From: Gordonia amicalis NBRC 100051 = JCM 11271
GTDB lineage: Bacteria; Actinomycetota; Actinomycetes; Mycobacteriales; Mycobacteriaceae
Reading direction: 5' to 3'
Length of the DNA stretch: 64,000 nucleotides
Assembly (NCBI RefSeq): GCF_000332995.1
Contig: NZ_BANS01000028.1
Span: forward strand, 1 to 64,000
Below are positions 26,476-35,572 of the stretch, piece after piece. The notes under the pieces are model-generated. The model was not told where the DNA came from, did no database searches, and saw only the letters and a program-made list of their open reading frames with translations. The stretch's first letter is position 1, and each line of letters opens with the position of its first letter. The position numbers and the translations under genes were made by a program.

Positions 26476-27927
26476 GTGCGGAGCAGGGTCAGCAGGTATC
26501 GAACCACAAGTCGCGTAAGGCGAAAGGTCCTCGCGGCGGCGGTCGCCGCGGCCGCGGCGCTCCCCGTGCTGTCGGCGTGCGGCTCGGGATATGAAGCGGG
26601 CGTACTGAATTTCTATCCACCCGCCGACGGTGCCGACACCTTCGCCGCGATCGGCGACAAGTGTTCCGCCGAATCCAACGGTGAGTACAAGGTCGTCACG
26701 ACGCCCCTGCCGAAGGGTGCCGACGATCAGCGGCTGCAGTTGGCGCGCCGCCTGGCCGGCAACGATTCCGGGCTCGACCTCATGGGCATGGACGTGGTGT
26801 GGACCGCTGAGTTCGCCGACGCGGGCTGGATGGTCCCGGTGCCCGACGCGATGGCCGCGGAGGTGTCCGCGCGGACCCTCGGCGGTCCGCTCGACACCGC
26901 GGTGTGGAAGACGGATGAGGATGAGCGCGAACGCCTCTACGCCATCCCGTTCTCCACCAACACCCAGTTGCTCTGGTACCGCAAGGATGTGCTGAAGGAC
27001 AAGGTCGACCGCCGTCGTCCCGCCTCGACGTGGGACGGGATGCTCGAGGATGCACTGGTCAGCGGCCGCAACGGCGGACCGACCTACATCATGGTGCAGG
27101 GCAGGCAATATGAGGGCCTGATGGTCTGGTTCAACTCGGTACTCGTCAGTGCCGGCGGCCAGGTCGTCGACCCCGAGAACCCCGACAAGGTCACGCTCAA
27201 CGACACTCCGGAGCATCGCGCGGCCACGGTCCGCGCCCTCCGGACACTCAAGGCGGTGGCCACCGCACCGGGCGCCGACCCGTCGCTGACCAACTCCGAC
27301 GAGGGTGCCGCCCGCCTGGGCATGGAGAGCGGTGAGGCGCTCTATGAGGTCAACTGGCCCTTCGTGTTCCCCGGCATGCGCGAGAACGCCGTCGCGGGAT
27401 CCGTCCCGTTCCTGGACCTGACGAAGTACGCCGACCTGTACGCCGACAGCGAGAATCCGCCGTCCGACCGGGATGTGCTCCCGCTCAACCGGGAGATGCA
27501 GAAGGTCTTCGACTTCGCCCCGTACCCGGGCTTCGAGGGCCTGCCCACCAAGACGACCCTCGGTGGGATCAACATCGCCGTCGCCAGCACCTCCGAGCAG
27601 CCGGACCTGGCCTTCCGGGCGGCCGAGTGCATCACGAGCGAGGCGTCGCAGAAGGACTTCTCGCTCAACGCGGGTCCGCCCCCGGTGATCGAATCCATCT
27701 ACGACGACGCAGATTTCCGCCTCGCCTATCCGATGGCGCGGGAGATCAAGCGTCAGCTCGAACCCGACCATGCTGCGATTCGTCCGAAGTCTCCTGACTA
27801 CCAGGCGATCTCGACGCTGCTGCAGGCGAAGCTGAGTCCGGTCGGGGCGTGGGATCCGGAAACACTGGTGGACGAACTCGCCGAGGCCGTCCAGAAGGCA
27901 ATCGACGGGGAAGGGTTGGTTCCGTGA
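26476..27927 (+). CDS. lpqY: trehalose-binding lipoprotein LpqY
   Basis: This 483-residue extracytoplasmic solute-binding protein is the receptor of the trehalose importer LpqY-SugABC, which recycles trehalose released during mycolate transfer. A twin-Arg/Lys-rich N-terminus and hydrophobic segment lead to the lipobox LSAC, with acyl-accepting Cys35. The mature part is a family-1 (maltose-type) binding protein, with SGLDLMGMDVVWTAEFADAG and YAIPFSTNTQLLWYRKD. The start is a GTG preceded by GAGGAGG. The TGA overlaps the sugA GTG. The assignment rests on sequence character and the exact lpqY-sugA-sugB-sugC order. Confidence 0.93.
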   Translation: MRSRVSRYRTTSRVRRKVLAAAVAAAAALPVLSACGSGYEAGVLNFYPPADGADTFAAIGDKCSAESNGEYKVVTTPLPKGADDQRLQLARRLAGNDSGLDLMGMDVVWTAEFADAGWMVPVPDAMAAEVSARTLGGPLDTAVWKTDEDERERLYAIPFSTNTQLLWYRKDVLKDKVDRRRPASTWDGMLEDALVSGRNGGPTYIMVQGRQYEGLMVWFNSVLVSAGGQVVDPENPDKVTLNDTPEHRAATVRALRTLKAVATAPGADPSLTNSDEGAARLGMESGEALYEVNWPFVFPGMRENAVAGSVPFLDLTKYADLYADSENPPSDRDVLPLNREMQKVFDFAPYPGFEGLPTKTTLGGINIAVASTSEQPDLAFRAAECITSEASQKDFSLNAGPPPVIESIYDDADFRLAYPMAREIKRQLEPDHAAIRPKSPDYQAISTLLQAKLSPVGAWDPETLVDELAEAVQKAIDGEGLVP

Positions 27928-29162
27928 CCGATCACAACACACCCGGCGGGAACACTCCGGGCGGGCGCGCACCGAACGAGGACGACTCCGCCGACGAGTC
28001 CGCGTTCCGCCCCGGCCGCCATGCGCTGCCCGACGATGCGCCCGCCCAGACCGGCCCGATCCCCATCGTGGGGGACAGCCCGCCCGTGCACTCCGACGAG
28101 TTGTGGAAGGCGCCACCGGGAGGACGCCACGAGGTTCCACCCGGTTCGGCCCGGGTCGGTTCGGCGCCCGCGAACCCGGTCGGGTCGAATCCCGGATCCG
28201 TCGGCGTGGCACGGTCATCGGCAGCCGCCACCGCGGTGGCCGAACGACCCCGCGAAGAAGCCGCACCGAAGCCCCGCAAGCGCAGTGAGGGCAAGACGGC
28301 CGAGCGGCGGCTGGCCTTCTGGCTCATCGCGCCCGCCGCGCTGATGATGCTGCTGGTGACCGGATATCCGATCATCTACGCGGTCTGGCTCTCGCTGAAC
28401 AAGATGAGCCTGTCCGCGCCCGGAGAGCGGGAGTTCGTGTGGTTCTCGAACTACGCGACGGTGCTGACCGACAACTACTGGTGGACGGCCTTCGGCGTCA
28501 CGGTGGGTATCACGGTCGTGTCGGTGCTCATCGAGCTCGTCCTCGGCATGGCCATCGCACTGGTCATGCACCGCACCATCTTCGGACGCGGCACGATCCG
28601 CACCGTCGTCCTGATCCCGTACGGCATCGTGACCGTGGCCGCGGCGTTCTCGTGGTACTACGCGTGGACGCCCGGCACCGGCTATCTGGCGAACCTGCTG
28701 CCCGACGGCAGTGCGCCGCTCACCGAACAGTGGCCGTCGCTGGCGATCATCGTCCTCGCCGAGGTCTGGAAGACCACCCCGTTCATGGCGCTGCTGTTGC
28801 TGGCGGGCCTGGCGCTGGTGCCCGACGACCTGCTGAAGGCCGCCCAGGTCGACGGTGCCGGTGCGTGGACGCGACTGTGGCGCATCATCCTTCCGCTGAT
28901 GAAGCCGGCCATCCTCGTCGCGCTGCTGTTCCGCACCCTCGACGCGTTCCGCGTGTTCGACAACATCTACGTTCTCACCAGCGGGTCCAACAACACCTAC
29001 TCGGTGTCGATGCTGGGCTATGACAACCTGTTCGGCGCGTTCAACCTGGGCGTCGGATCGGCGATCTCGATCCTGATCTTCATCTGCGTGGCGATCATCG
29101 CGTTCGTGTTCATCAAGGGGTTCGGCACCGCCGCACCGGGTTCCGACGACGAGGGGAGGTAA
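27924..29162 (+). CDS. sugA: trehalose ABC transporter permease SugA, extended N-terminus
   Basis: This 412-residue inner-membrane permease has six helices starting near residue 130 ([20 protein letters not shown]). The EAA-type cytosolic loop reads [19 protein letters not shown] and couples to the ATPase SugC. About 125 residues before the first helix are Pro/Gly-rich and hydrophilic. The mycobacterial SugA is only about 307 aa (from memory), so this tail is extra. The GTG at 27924 overlaps the lpqY stop (GTGA), which fixes the start and makes the tail real if coupling holds. The partner permease SugB follows 4 bases later. Confidence 0.92.
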   Translation: MTDHNTPGGNTPGGRAPNEDDSADESAFRPGRHALPDDAPAQTGPIPIVGDSPPVHSDELWKAPPGGRHEVPPGSARVGSAPANPVGSNPGSVGVARSSAAATAVAERPREEAAPKPRKRSEGKTAERRLAFWLIAPAALMMLLVTGYPIIYAVWLSLNKMSLSAPGEREFVWFSNYATVLTDNYWWTAFGVTVGITVVSVLIELVLGMAIALVMHRTIFGRGTIRTVVLIPYGIVTVAAAFSWYYAWTPGTGYLANLLPDGSAPLTEQWPSLAIIVLAEVWKTTPFMALLLLAGLALVPDDLLKAAQVDGAGAWTRLWRIILPLMKPAILVALLFRTLDAFRVFDNIYVLTSGSNNTYSVSMLGYDNLFGAFNLGVGSAISILIFICVAIIAFVFIKGFGTAAPGSDDEGR

Positions 29163-29166
29163 TCCG

Positions 29167-29997
29167 GTGAATTCGAGCGGAAAGTCCAAGGCGTGGTGGA
29201 CGATCGCCAACATCCTGGTGATCCTGTACGCACTCATCCCGCTGCTGTGGATCATCAGCCTGTCGTTCAAGCCGGCGTCGAGCGTGACCGACGGGAAGTT
29301 CATCCCGGCCGAGTTCACCCTCGACAACTACAAGTCGATCTTCGAGACCAGTGCCTTCACCTCGGCGCTGATCAACTCGATCGGCGTCGGTCTGATCACC
29401 ACGCTGATCGCGGTGATCCTGGGCACGATGGCCGCCTACGCCGTGGCGCGACTGGAGTTCCCCGGCAAGAAGGTCCTCATCGGGGCCGCGCTGCTGATCG
29501 CGATGTTCCCGCAGATCTCGCTGGTGACACCGCTGTTCAACATCGAGCGGCGTCTGGGTCTGTTCGACACCTGGCCGGGCCTGATCCTGCCGTACATCAC
29601 CTTCGCGTTGCCGCTGGCGATCTACACACTGTCGGCCTTCTTCCGCGAGATCCCCTGGGAACTCGAGAAAGCGGCCAAGATGGACGGCGCCACCCCGTGG
29701 CAGGCCTTCCGCAAGGTGATCGCGCCGCTGGCCGCGCCGGGTGTGGTGACCGCGGCGATCCTGGTGTTCATCTTCGCCTGGAACGACCTGCTTCTCGCCC
29801 TGTCGCTGACCTCGACCGAACGGGCGATCACCGCACCGGTGGCCATCGCGAACTTCACCGGCAGCTCTCAGTTCGAGGAGCCGACCGGTTCGATCTCGGC
29901 CGCCGCGGTCGTCATCACCATCCCCATCATCATCTTCGTGCTGTTCTTCCAACGTCGAATCGTGGCCGGTCTGACTTCCGGCGCCGTGAAGGGATAA
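29167..29997 (+). CDS. sugB: trehalose ABC transporter permease SugB
   Basis: This 276-residue permease, the second half of the SugAB channel, has six helices starting [18 protein letters not shown]. The EAA loop reads [23 protein letters not shown] start at 29167, 4 bases after sugA; sugC starts 3 bases after its stop. Length and order match mycobacterial SugB (about 274 aa, from memory). Confidence 0.93.
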   Translation: MNSSGKSKAWWTIANILVILYALIPLLWIISLSFKPASSVTDGKFIPAEFTLDNYKSIFETSAFTSALINSIGVGLITTLIAVILGTMAAYAVARLEFPGKKVLIGAALLIAMFPQISLVTPLFNIERRLGLFDTWPGLILPYITFALPLAIYTLSAFFREIPWELEKAAKMDGATPWQAFRKVIAPLAAPGVVTAAILVFIFAWNDLLLALSLTSTERAITAPVAIANFTGSSQFEEPTGSISAAAVVITIPIIIFVLFFQRRIVAGLTSGAVKG

Positions 29998-30000
29998 CCC

Positions 30001-31182
30001 ATGGCAGACATCGTTCTGGACAAGGTCACCAAGAAGTACCCGGACGGCTCCACCGCGGTCGACGGGGTCGACATCGAGATCGCCGACGGCGAGTTCGTGA
30101 TCCTCGTCGGCCCGTCGGGCTGCGGAAAGTCGACGACGCTGAACATGATCGCGGGCCTCGAGGACATCACCTCGGGTGAGCTGCGGATCGGCGGGGAGCG
30201 CGTCAACGAGCGCGCACCCAAGGACCGCGACATCGCGATGGTGTTCCAGAGCTACGCGCTCTACCCGCACATGTCGGTGCGCGACAACATCGCCTTCCCG
30301 CTGACCCTGCAGAAACTGCCGAAGGATCAGATCGCCGCCAAGGTCGACGAGGCCGCGCGCATCCTCGATCTCGGTCAGTACCTCGACCGCAAGCCGGCCA
30401 ACCTGTCCGGCGGCCAGCGCCAGCGCGTCGCGATGGGCCGCGCGATCGTGCGCTCGCCCAAGGCATTCCTCATGGACGAGCCGCTGTCGAACCTCGACGC
30501 CAAGCTGCGCGTGCAGATGCGGACGGAGATCGCCCAGCTGCAGCAGCGCCTGGGAACCACCACCGTGTACGTGACGCACGACCAGACCGAGGCCATGACC
30601 CTCGGCGATCGTGTGGTCGTCCTGCGCGGCGGGCACGTCCAGCAGATCGGTACGCCCCAGGAGCTCTACAACAACCCGACCAACGTGTTCGTCGCCGGGT
30701 TCATCGGTTCGCCGGCCATGAACTTCCTGTCCGGCCGCCTCGGCACGGACGGCATCGAGACCGCGATCGGCACGATCGCCCTCGACGATCACCGCGCCGT
30801 GGTGTCGCGTGCAGGTGACGTCGGAAGCAGCGGTGAGGTTCTCATCGGCATCCGCCCCGAGCACCTCGAGGACGCGTCACTGGTCGACGACACCACGCGT
30901 CGGCATGGTGCGACGTTCACCGCGAACATCGAAGTCCTGGAATCGATGGGCTCGGACATCTACGCCTACTTCGGCATCGGCGACGGATCGACCCGGGCGT
31001 CGAGCGACGCGCTCGCCGAGCTGTCCGCCGACTCCGGCGCCGACCTCGGGGGCAGTCAGCTCATCGCCCGCCTGTCGCCGGATTCGAAGGTCCGCCGTGG
31101 TTCGACCGCCGAGCTGTTCTACGACGCCTCGAAGGTGGCGGTGTTCGATCAGAGCTCGGGAGAGTCGCTGCGCCGCCACTGA
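30001..31182 (+). CDS. sugC: trehalose ABC transporter ATPase SugC
   Basis: This 393-residue MalK-type ATPase powers trehalose uptake. Walker A is GPSGCGKST (37-45), the Q-loop MVFQSYALYPHMSV, the signature LSGGQRQRVAMGRA, Walker B FLMDEPLSNLDA and the switch His VTHDQTEAM. The C-terminal 150 residues form the OB-fold regulatory domain (GIRPEHLED). It is the last gene of lpqY-sugABC and is followed by a hairpin at 31201-31242. Confidence 0.95.
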   Translation: MADIVLDKVTKKYPDGSTAVDGVDIEIADGEFVILVGPSGCGKSTTLNMIAGLEDITSGELRIGGERVNERAPKDRDIAMVFQSYALYPHMSVRDNIAFPLTLQKLPKDQIAAKVDEAARILDLGQYLDRKPANLSGGQRQRVAMGRAIVRSPKAFLMDEPLSNLDAKLRVQMRTEIAQLQQRLGTTTVYVTHDQTEAMTLGDRVVVLRGGHVQQIGTPQELYNNPTNVFVAGFIGSPAMNFLSGRLGTDGIETAIGTIALDDHRAVVSRAGDVGSSGEVLIGIRPEHLEDASLVDDTTRRHGATFTANIEVLESMGSDIYAYFGIGDGSTRASSDALAELSADSGADLGGSQLIARLSPDSKVRRGSTAELFYDASKVAVFDQSSGESLRRH

Positions 31183-31200
31183 ACCCGGTCCTCGACTCGT

Positions 31201-31242
31201 TGCGCGACCACTACCGCCGTCTCTGGTGGGAGTGGTCGCGCA
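31201..31242. terminator. 12-bp stem hairpin between sugC and the ParB-like gene
   Basis: TGCGCGACCACT (31201-31212) and AGTGGTCGCGCA (31231-31242) are perfect complements around an 18-base loop. It sits between convergent genes and overlaps the last codons of the leftward ParB-like gene, so it may act as a terminator for both. Confidence 0.55.
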
Positions 31243-32068
31243 GTTCGTCGAACACCTTCTCGTCCCAGATGTGCCTGCGCACCAGCCGATAACGTTCGCA
31301 GGCCACCCACATGTACAGTTCGGCGTCGCTGGTCAGGTCGTCGCGGAGGCCGGCCCGGCGGGCCATGCGGACGACGGGCAGGAACTCCTCGCCGAACCAG
31401 CGCCGGGCGACCTCGGTGCGACTCAGGAACTCACCGATCTCCTGAGAGAGCCGAAAACCCCACGCCTCCACGCTCTCCGCGAGTTCGGCGTAGTCGAACG
31501 GGTCGGTCAGGGTGATGGCCTCGGCCTGCGCACCCTCGAGCGGCACCCGCGACAGGAACAGCCGGCGGTGATCCTTGAGGATCAGGTCCGACGGTGCGTT
31601 GATGCCCTCCGGTGAGATTCGTGTGTGGATCTCGGTCACATAGGCGTCGACGGTGGTCAGGTTGCGGGCGATGGCGATCGACACACGGTGATGGCCGTCG
31701 ATGACGAAGTGCATCGAACCGACCCGGTAGAGCTGAACCGGCGGCACCGACTCGCCGCGGCGTTGCGCGGCGGCGATCCGCTGCCACCGTTCCCGCAGCC
31801 GCGACGAGGTGGGGCGGAAGTAGCGGTCGAAATCCTTGGTGCGGTCGACGCTTCCGACGATCGAGGACACCTCGACGACCTGGAGTCCGAGTACGGTCTT
31901 GCCCGTGGCCCCGAGCGCCGCGACGACCTCGTCGAACGGCAGGATGGTGTTGACGTCCGCCGGCTGACGCATGAACCACTGTGCGAGACGGGCACGTTCG
32001 GCCTGGCGGCGCAGCCGGGCGAAGTCGTTGCCGGCGTCGGCGTCGGGGAATCCGGTGTCACGCGCCAT
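31211..32068 (-). CDS. ParB/Srx-fold domain protein
   Basis: This 285-residue protein has a ParB/sulfiredoxin-like core: VPPVQLYRVGSMHFVIDGHHRVSIAI (about 105-130), the G-H-H-R variant of the ParB nucleotide/phosphate motif. N- and C-terminal helical regions follow, without the classic ParB helix-turn-helix and dimer domains. It is therefore unlikely to be the chromosome-partition ParB. It may bind or hydrolyse nucleotides or DNA; the role is unknown. The ATG overlaps the upstream phosphoesterase stop by 11 bases, so the two form an operon. Confidence 0.75.
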   Translation of the reverse strand: MARDTGFPDADAGNDFARLRRQAERARLAQWFMRQPADVNTILPFDEVVAALGATGKTVLGLQVVEVSSIVGSVDRTKDFDRYFRPTSSRLRERWQRIAAAQRRGESVPPVQLYRVGSMHFVIDGHHRVSIAIARNLTTVDAYVTEIHTRISPEGINAPSDLILKDHRRLFLSRVPLEGAQAEAITLTDPFDYAELAESVEAWGFRLSQEIGEFLSRTEVARRWFGEEFLPVVRMARRAGLRDDLTSDAELYMWVACERYRLVRRHIWDEKVFDELRDHSHQRRR

Positions 32069-32762
32069 GTCTGCGTCTCACGATCTCGACGTTCCGGCTC
32101 GCCGGATCGATGTCGAACTGGCAGAAGCCCACGACGTTCATCGACGTCGTCGTCTCGCCGATCGGCAGATCGCGCGGCCTGTTGCCGTAGGGATGGACGT
32201 GCCCGTGCACCAGCAGCGTCGGGCGCAACGCATGCACGAGCGGGTGGAAACAGTCGAAACCCTGATGCGGGGTGTCGTCGCCGTCGCCGACCCCGCGCGC
32301 CGGGCTGTGGGTGAGCAGGATGTCGGTGCCGCCCCGACCCGGACCGACGGGCTTCGACAGAACGTTTCCGCAGCGCAGACGCATTGACCGGAGTCGTTGC
32401 TGGGTGTCGGTGTACTGGTTTGAGCCGCCGTTGTATCGCCGGCTTCCGCCGAGACCGCTGATCCGCAGTCCGGCGACCGTCACCGTCCGACCGTCGGCGT
32501 TGATCCCGCCGCGCGGACCGGGATCCACGGTGGGGAGACCCGCACGGGTCCACCCGGTGCGTCCGCGGTGGTAGCCGCGGAGTTCACGGTCGTGGTTGCC
32601 GGGGACGTAGACACAGGGTGCGTCGCACAGCGAGGCGAGGATCTCGAGATAGTCGAACGGGAGGTCGCCCGCGCCGAGGATGAGGTCGGGACGCCCCTCG
32701 ATCCCGATGCCGAAGGTGAGAGAGTCCACCACCTCGTCGGCGACCGCCAGAACCCGGACCAT
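32058..32762 (-). CDS. calcineurin-like metallophosphoesterase
   Basis: This 234-residue phosphoesterase keeps the motifs GAGDL (metal bridging Asp), PGNHDRELRG and VHGHVHPYG. The first motif reads VADEVVD, without the usual D-x-H histidine, as in a subset of phosphoesterases that use other ligands. Candidate substrates are cyclic nucleotides, nucleotides or phosphoproteins; none can be chosen from sequence. It overlaps the ParB-like gene downstream by 11 bases and is divergent from the SUFU gene (58 bases apart). Confidence 0.82.
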   Translation of the reverse strand: MVRVLAVADEVVDSLTFGIGIEGRPDLILGAGDLPFDYLEILASLCDAPCVYVPGNHDRELRGYHRGRTGWTRAGLPTVDPGPRGGINADGRTVTVAGLRISGLGGSRRYNGGSNQYTDTQQRLRSMRLRCGNVLSKPVGPGRGGTDILLTHSPARGVGDGDDTPHQGFDCFHPLVHALRPTLLVHGHVHPYGNRPRDLPIGETTTSMNVVGFCQFDIDPASRNVEIVRRRHGA

Positions 32763-32820
32763 TGCTCCAGGCTAGACGAGGGCTCAAATCGGTCACAGTC
32801 TTCTCGGTAGCCTGACGGAC

Positions 32821-33411
32821 GTGACTGAAGCGGTGACCGAACTCGTCGGGCGACATCTCAGGGAACGGCTGGGCGCCGAACCACAACGAGCGTCGGTGAC
32901 GTTCCTCGGTGTGGAGCCGATCGACGTCCTGCGGTTCGTGCTCGGCGACTCCGCCCCCGGTGAGCTGGTGTACGTCACGTCGGGGTGTGCACGCCACCCG
33001 ATGACCGATCCGACCGACCTCCACGCCGACCCGGTGCGGGGGCCGCGGGCCGAACTGGTGGTACGCATGCGGGCGGGTTCGCCGCTCCCCGGTCTGCACA
33101 GGCGCTTGGCGACGCTGGCGGCCGCACCCGCCGTCGAGGGGCTGATCCTCGACGCCGACGCCCTCGTCGACCTGGGCGAACCGCTCTGGGACGGCGCGAC
33201 CTGCACCGCGGTGTTGCTGTCCGACGACGAACTCGGCGAGGTCGAGTTGCCCGCCCCCATGGATCCCGTCCGTCTGTTGCGGGCGGTGCCGATCACGGCG
33301 AACGAGGCGGCCTGGGTGCGACTGAAGGGGGCTGACGCTTTGCGCGACGCCTGGCAGGAGGCCGGCATCGATGTCGCCGAACCGAATCGCGCCTCGGCCA
33401 CACCCGGCTGA
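32821..33411 (+). CDS. suppressor-of-fused (SUFU) domain protein
   Basis: This 196-residue protein resembles bacterial SUFU-domain proteins: GELVYVTSGCARHPMTDP, then AELVVRMRAGSPLPGLHRRLATLA and ADALVDLGEPLWDGATCTAVLL. It reads DPVRLLRAVPITANEAAWVR near the end. In bacteria SUFU proteins often serve as immunity proteins or binding modules, but here no toxin is adjacent. GTG start. The HemK-like methyltransferase follows 6 bases after the stop, so the genes are likely co-transcribed. Function unknown. Confidence 0.75.
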   Translation: MTEAVTELVGRHLRERLGAEPQRASVTFLGVEPIDVLRFVLGDSAPGELVYVTSGCARHPMTDPTDLHADPVRGPRAELVVRMRAGSPLPGLHRRLATLAAAPAVEGLILDADALVDLGEPLWDGATCTAVLLSDDELGEVELPAPMDPVRLLRAVPITANEAAWVRLKGADALRDAWQEAGIDVAEPNRASATPG

Positions 33412-33417
33412 GGTTTC

Positions 33418-34146
33418 GTGCGGCTCGCCGGCGGGAACGATGCACTGGTGACGCTGACATCCGCATCGCCCGCATCGCCGCGAGCCACGGTCGCCGACTC
33501 CGCGGTCGGCGAGGTCTATCTGCCCCAGCAGGACACCGAACTGCTCATCGACCTGGTGCACTCCCTGGGTGTGGACGGCAAACGCGTCCTCGACCTGTGT
33601 ACCGGCAGCGGTGCGATCGCCATCGCAGCCGCTCGTCGGGGCGCCGCCGAGGTCACCGCCGTCGACGCTTCCGCCGACGCGGTCGCGTATGCGCGTCGGT
33701 CCGCGAGATCGGCGGGGGTGTCCATCACCGTCGAACACGGCGACCTGACCCGCCACGTGGGGCACTACGATGTCGTGACCTGCAATCCCCCCTACGTCCC
33801 GACGCCACCGGTCTCCGACCCCCGGTATCACCCGGCCGGCCCCTCGCATGCCTGGGACGCGGGCCTCGACGGTCGGGCCGTGCTGGATCTGCTGTGCGCA
33901 CATGTCCCGACGCTGGTTCGTCCCGGAGGGGCGTTCCTCCTGGTGCACTCCGAGTTCGCCGATGAGGAAGCGTCGCTGCGCACTCTGCGTGCCGGGGGAT
34001 TGACCGCCGAGGTCGTCGCCGAGAGGTTCATCCCGTTCGGTCCGGTCATGACCGCCCGCGCCGAGTGGCTCGAGGAACGCGGACTGCTCGATCGAGGGTG
34101 TCGCGTCGAGCGGCTGGTCGGGATCGCGGCCGTCGCACCGTCATGA
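33418..34146 (+). CDS. HemK/MTQ2-type SAM methyltransferase
   Basis: This 242-residue methyltransferase has motif I VLDLCTGSGAIAIAAARRG, motif II VTAVDASADAV and the catalytic NPPY loop (TCNPPYVPTPP) of glutamine/adenine N-methyltransferases. It is shorter than PrmC and lacks its N-terminal helical domain, so it resembles the HemK2/MTQ2 group. The protein or nucleic-acid target is unknown. GTG start at 33418. The TGA overlaps the CDGSH gene start (ATGA at 34143-34146). Confidence 0.82.
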   Translation: MRLAGGNDALVTLTSASPASPRATVADSAVGEVYLPQQDTELLIDLVHSLGVDGKRVLDLCTGSGAIAIAAARRGAAEVTAVDASADAVAYARRSARSAGVSITVEHGDLTRHVGHYDVVTCNPPYVPTPPVSDPRYHPAGPSHAWDAGLDGRAVLDLLCAHVPTLVRPGGAFLLVHSEFADEEASLRTLRAGGLTAEVVAERFIPFGPVMTARAEWLEERGLLDRGCRVERLVGIAAVAPS

Positions 34147-34391
34147 CGGTCGGAGGAGATGTCACAGTGACCAGCAGCGGAGACGATGCGACGGACAAGC
34201 GCCGCACCGCGGTGCGGGTGGTACGTGGCGGACCGGTGCTCGTGGAGGGCCCGGTCGACATCGAACTCCCAGACGGTTGCCATGTGCAGTCGGACCGCTT
34301 CATGGTCGCCATCTGCGCGTGCGGTCGTAGCAAGAACTACCCGCTGTGCGACACCAGCCACCGCAAGCGCCGCCGGCGCTCGGCCGACTAG
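34143..34391 (+). CDS. CDGSH-type [2Fe-2S] protein
   Basis: This 82-residue iron-sulfur protein has Cys58, Cys60, Cys69 and His73 in the sequence CACGRSKNYPLCDTSH, the 3Cys:1His ligand set of CDGSH (mitoNEET-like) clusters. It is otherwise short and basic at the end (HRKRRRRSAD). Such proteins carry electrons or clusters. The ATG at 34143 overlaps the methyltransferase stop. It faces the haem-oxygenase-fold redox enzyme (18 bases away, convergent), which suggests a shared iron-redox theme. Confidence 0.88.
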   Translation: MTVGGDVTVTSSGDDATDKRRTAVRVVRGGPVLVEGPVDIELPDGCHVQSDRFMVAICACGRSKNYPLCDTSHRKRRRRSAD

Positions 34392-34408
34392 CTCCGACGC
34401 CGAACCCC

Positions 34409-35449
34409 TCAGATCCCGGGGAAGGCGCTCTCGCCGCGTTCCCACGCGCCCATGACATGCGCGTCGAGCGCATCCTCCACGAACAGGAAGGCGCGGATAC
34501 CGAAGATCACATCGGCCTCGGCGCCGGGATCAGAACGGACCAGGTCGCCGACGACGTCGGTGCGCAGGATCTGCTCATGAACCGCGTCGGCCTCGACGTG
34601 TTCGCGGTAGAAGTGTCGGCACGCCTCGGGGGCATCGAGACGCTCGAGCCCGGCCAGGAGCCGCTGAGACCCGGGCGGTGAGGTGATCTCGGTGGCCGCG
34701 AGGTGGCCGACCGCGGCGCCGCGGTACCGGCGGTGCAGACCGAACAGCGACATGAGGTTCACCGGTGTCAGCGCGACGCCGGGGACGGTGTCGAGATAGC
34801 CGAGATAGTCGGCGGACAGATCGGCCGCACGGAGCAGGTCGGCGAAGAGTTCCTGATGGACCGCGTTGCCGCGACCGCCGCCGAACTCGTCGAATTCGAC
34901 TGCCACGAAAGCGGCCTTGGCATGTCCGCGCAGGCGCGGGATCGCCCAGGCGTGCGGGTCGGCCTCTTTCAGGTGATACAGCGACCGCAACGCGAACAGT
35001 TGGCGATATTGCTCCCAGGTGCCGTTGTCGCGGAGGTGGTACGACGCGCCGTCGCCGTCGGGATTCTCGATGCAGAGTTCATCCATCTCGGCCTGCGCGG
35101 TCTCACCCTCGGCCGCGGCCGGGACATCGCGGTGGAGTGCGTCGAGGAATCGTCGTTCGAGTTCGGCGCGCAACGACAGCAGCGCCGGCTGCCACTCCCA
35201 CGTGACATCGGCGTCGGCGAATCCGACGTAGTGCATCTCATAGCAGAGGTAGAGCGCGAGCTGCAGGTCGTCGCCGTAGGGGTCCGGGTCGTGCAGTGCT
35301 GCGGTGACGTCGACGGTCGGTGTCGTATCGGGATCGCTGCGCAGCAGGTCGATCACCGCCTGGGACAGGGGACCGCGTGCCTGTGGCAGCGTCGGGATGC
35401 GAAAGACCCCGACCGTGGTCGGATCCGCAGCGATCGCCTGAGCTGACAC
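34409..35449 (-). CDS. iron-containing redox enzyme family (haem-oxygenase-like fold)
   Basis: This 346-residue protein looks like the haem-oxygenase-like diiron superfamily. Long helices carry candidate iron ligands: YLCYEMHYVGF, then VAVEFDEFGGGRGNAVHQELF and HFYREHVEADAVHEQIL, spread as E, E/H and H/E. Members are oxidases or oxygenases acting on amino acids or fatty acids, or cofactor-maturation enzymes. I chose GTG 35449 because TGAGGA lies 6 bases upstream; GTG 35455 is equally open. It is convergent with the CDGSH gene. The substrate is unknown. Confidence 0.78.
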   Translation of the reverse strand: MSAQAIAADPTTVGVFRIPTLPQARGPLSQAVIDLLRSDPDTTPTVDVTAALHDPDPYGDDLQLALYLCYEMHYVGFADADVTWEWQPALLSLRAELERRFLDALHRDVPAAAEGETAQAEMDELCIENPDGDGASYHLRDNGTWEQYRQLFALRSLYHLKEADPHAWAIPRLRGHAKAAFVAVEFDEFGGGRGNAVHQELFADLLRAADLSADYLGYLDTVPGVALTPVNLMSLFGLHRRYRGAAVGHLAATEITSPPGSQRLLAGLERLDAPEACRHFYREHVEADAVHEQILRTDVVGDLVRSDPGAEADVIFGIRAFLFVEDALDAHVMGAWERGESAFPGI

Positions 35450-35572
35450 CAGCACTCCTCACTCCTCTGGTCCGCGACGCCGGGCGCGGACGCGGATCGT
35501 TCCCCGGGTATCCGGGGGCGGCCTGGCCCAAACCTGCCATGCCGGTGACCGTCATCCCAGAATAGGCCGCCG

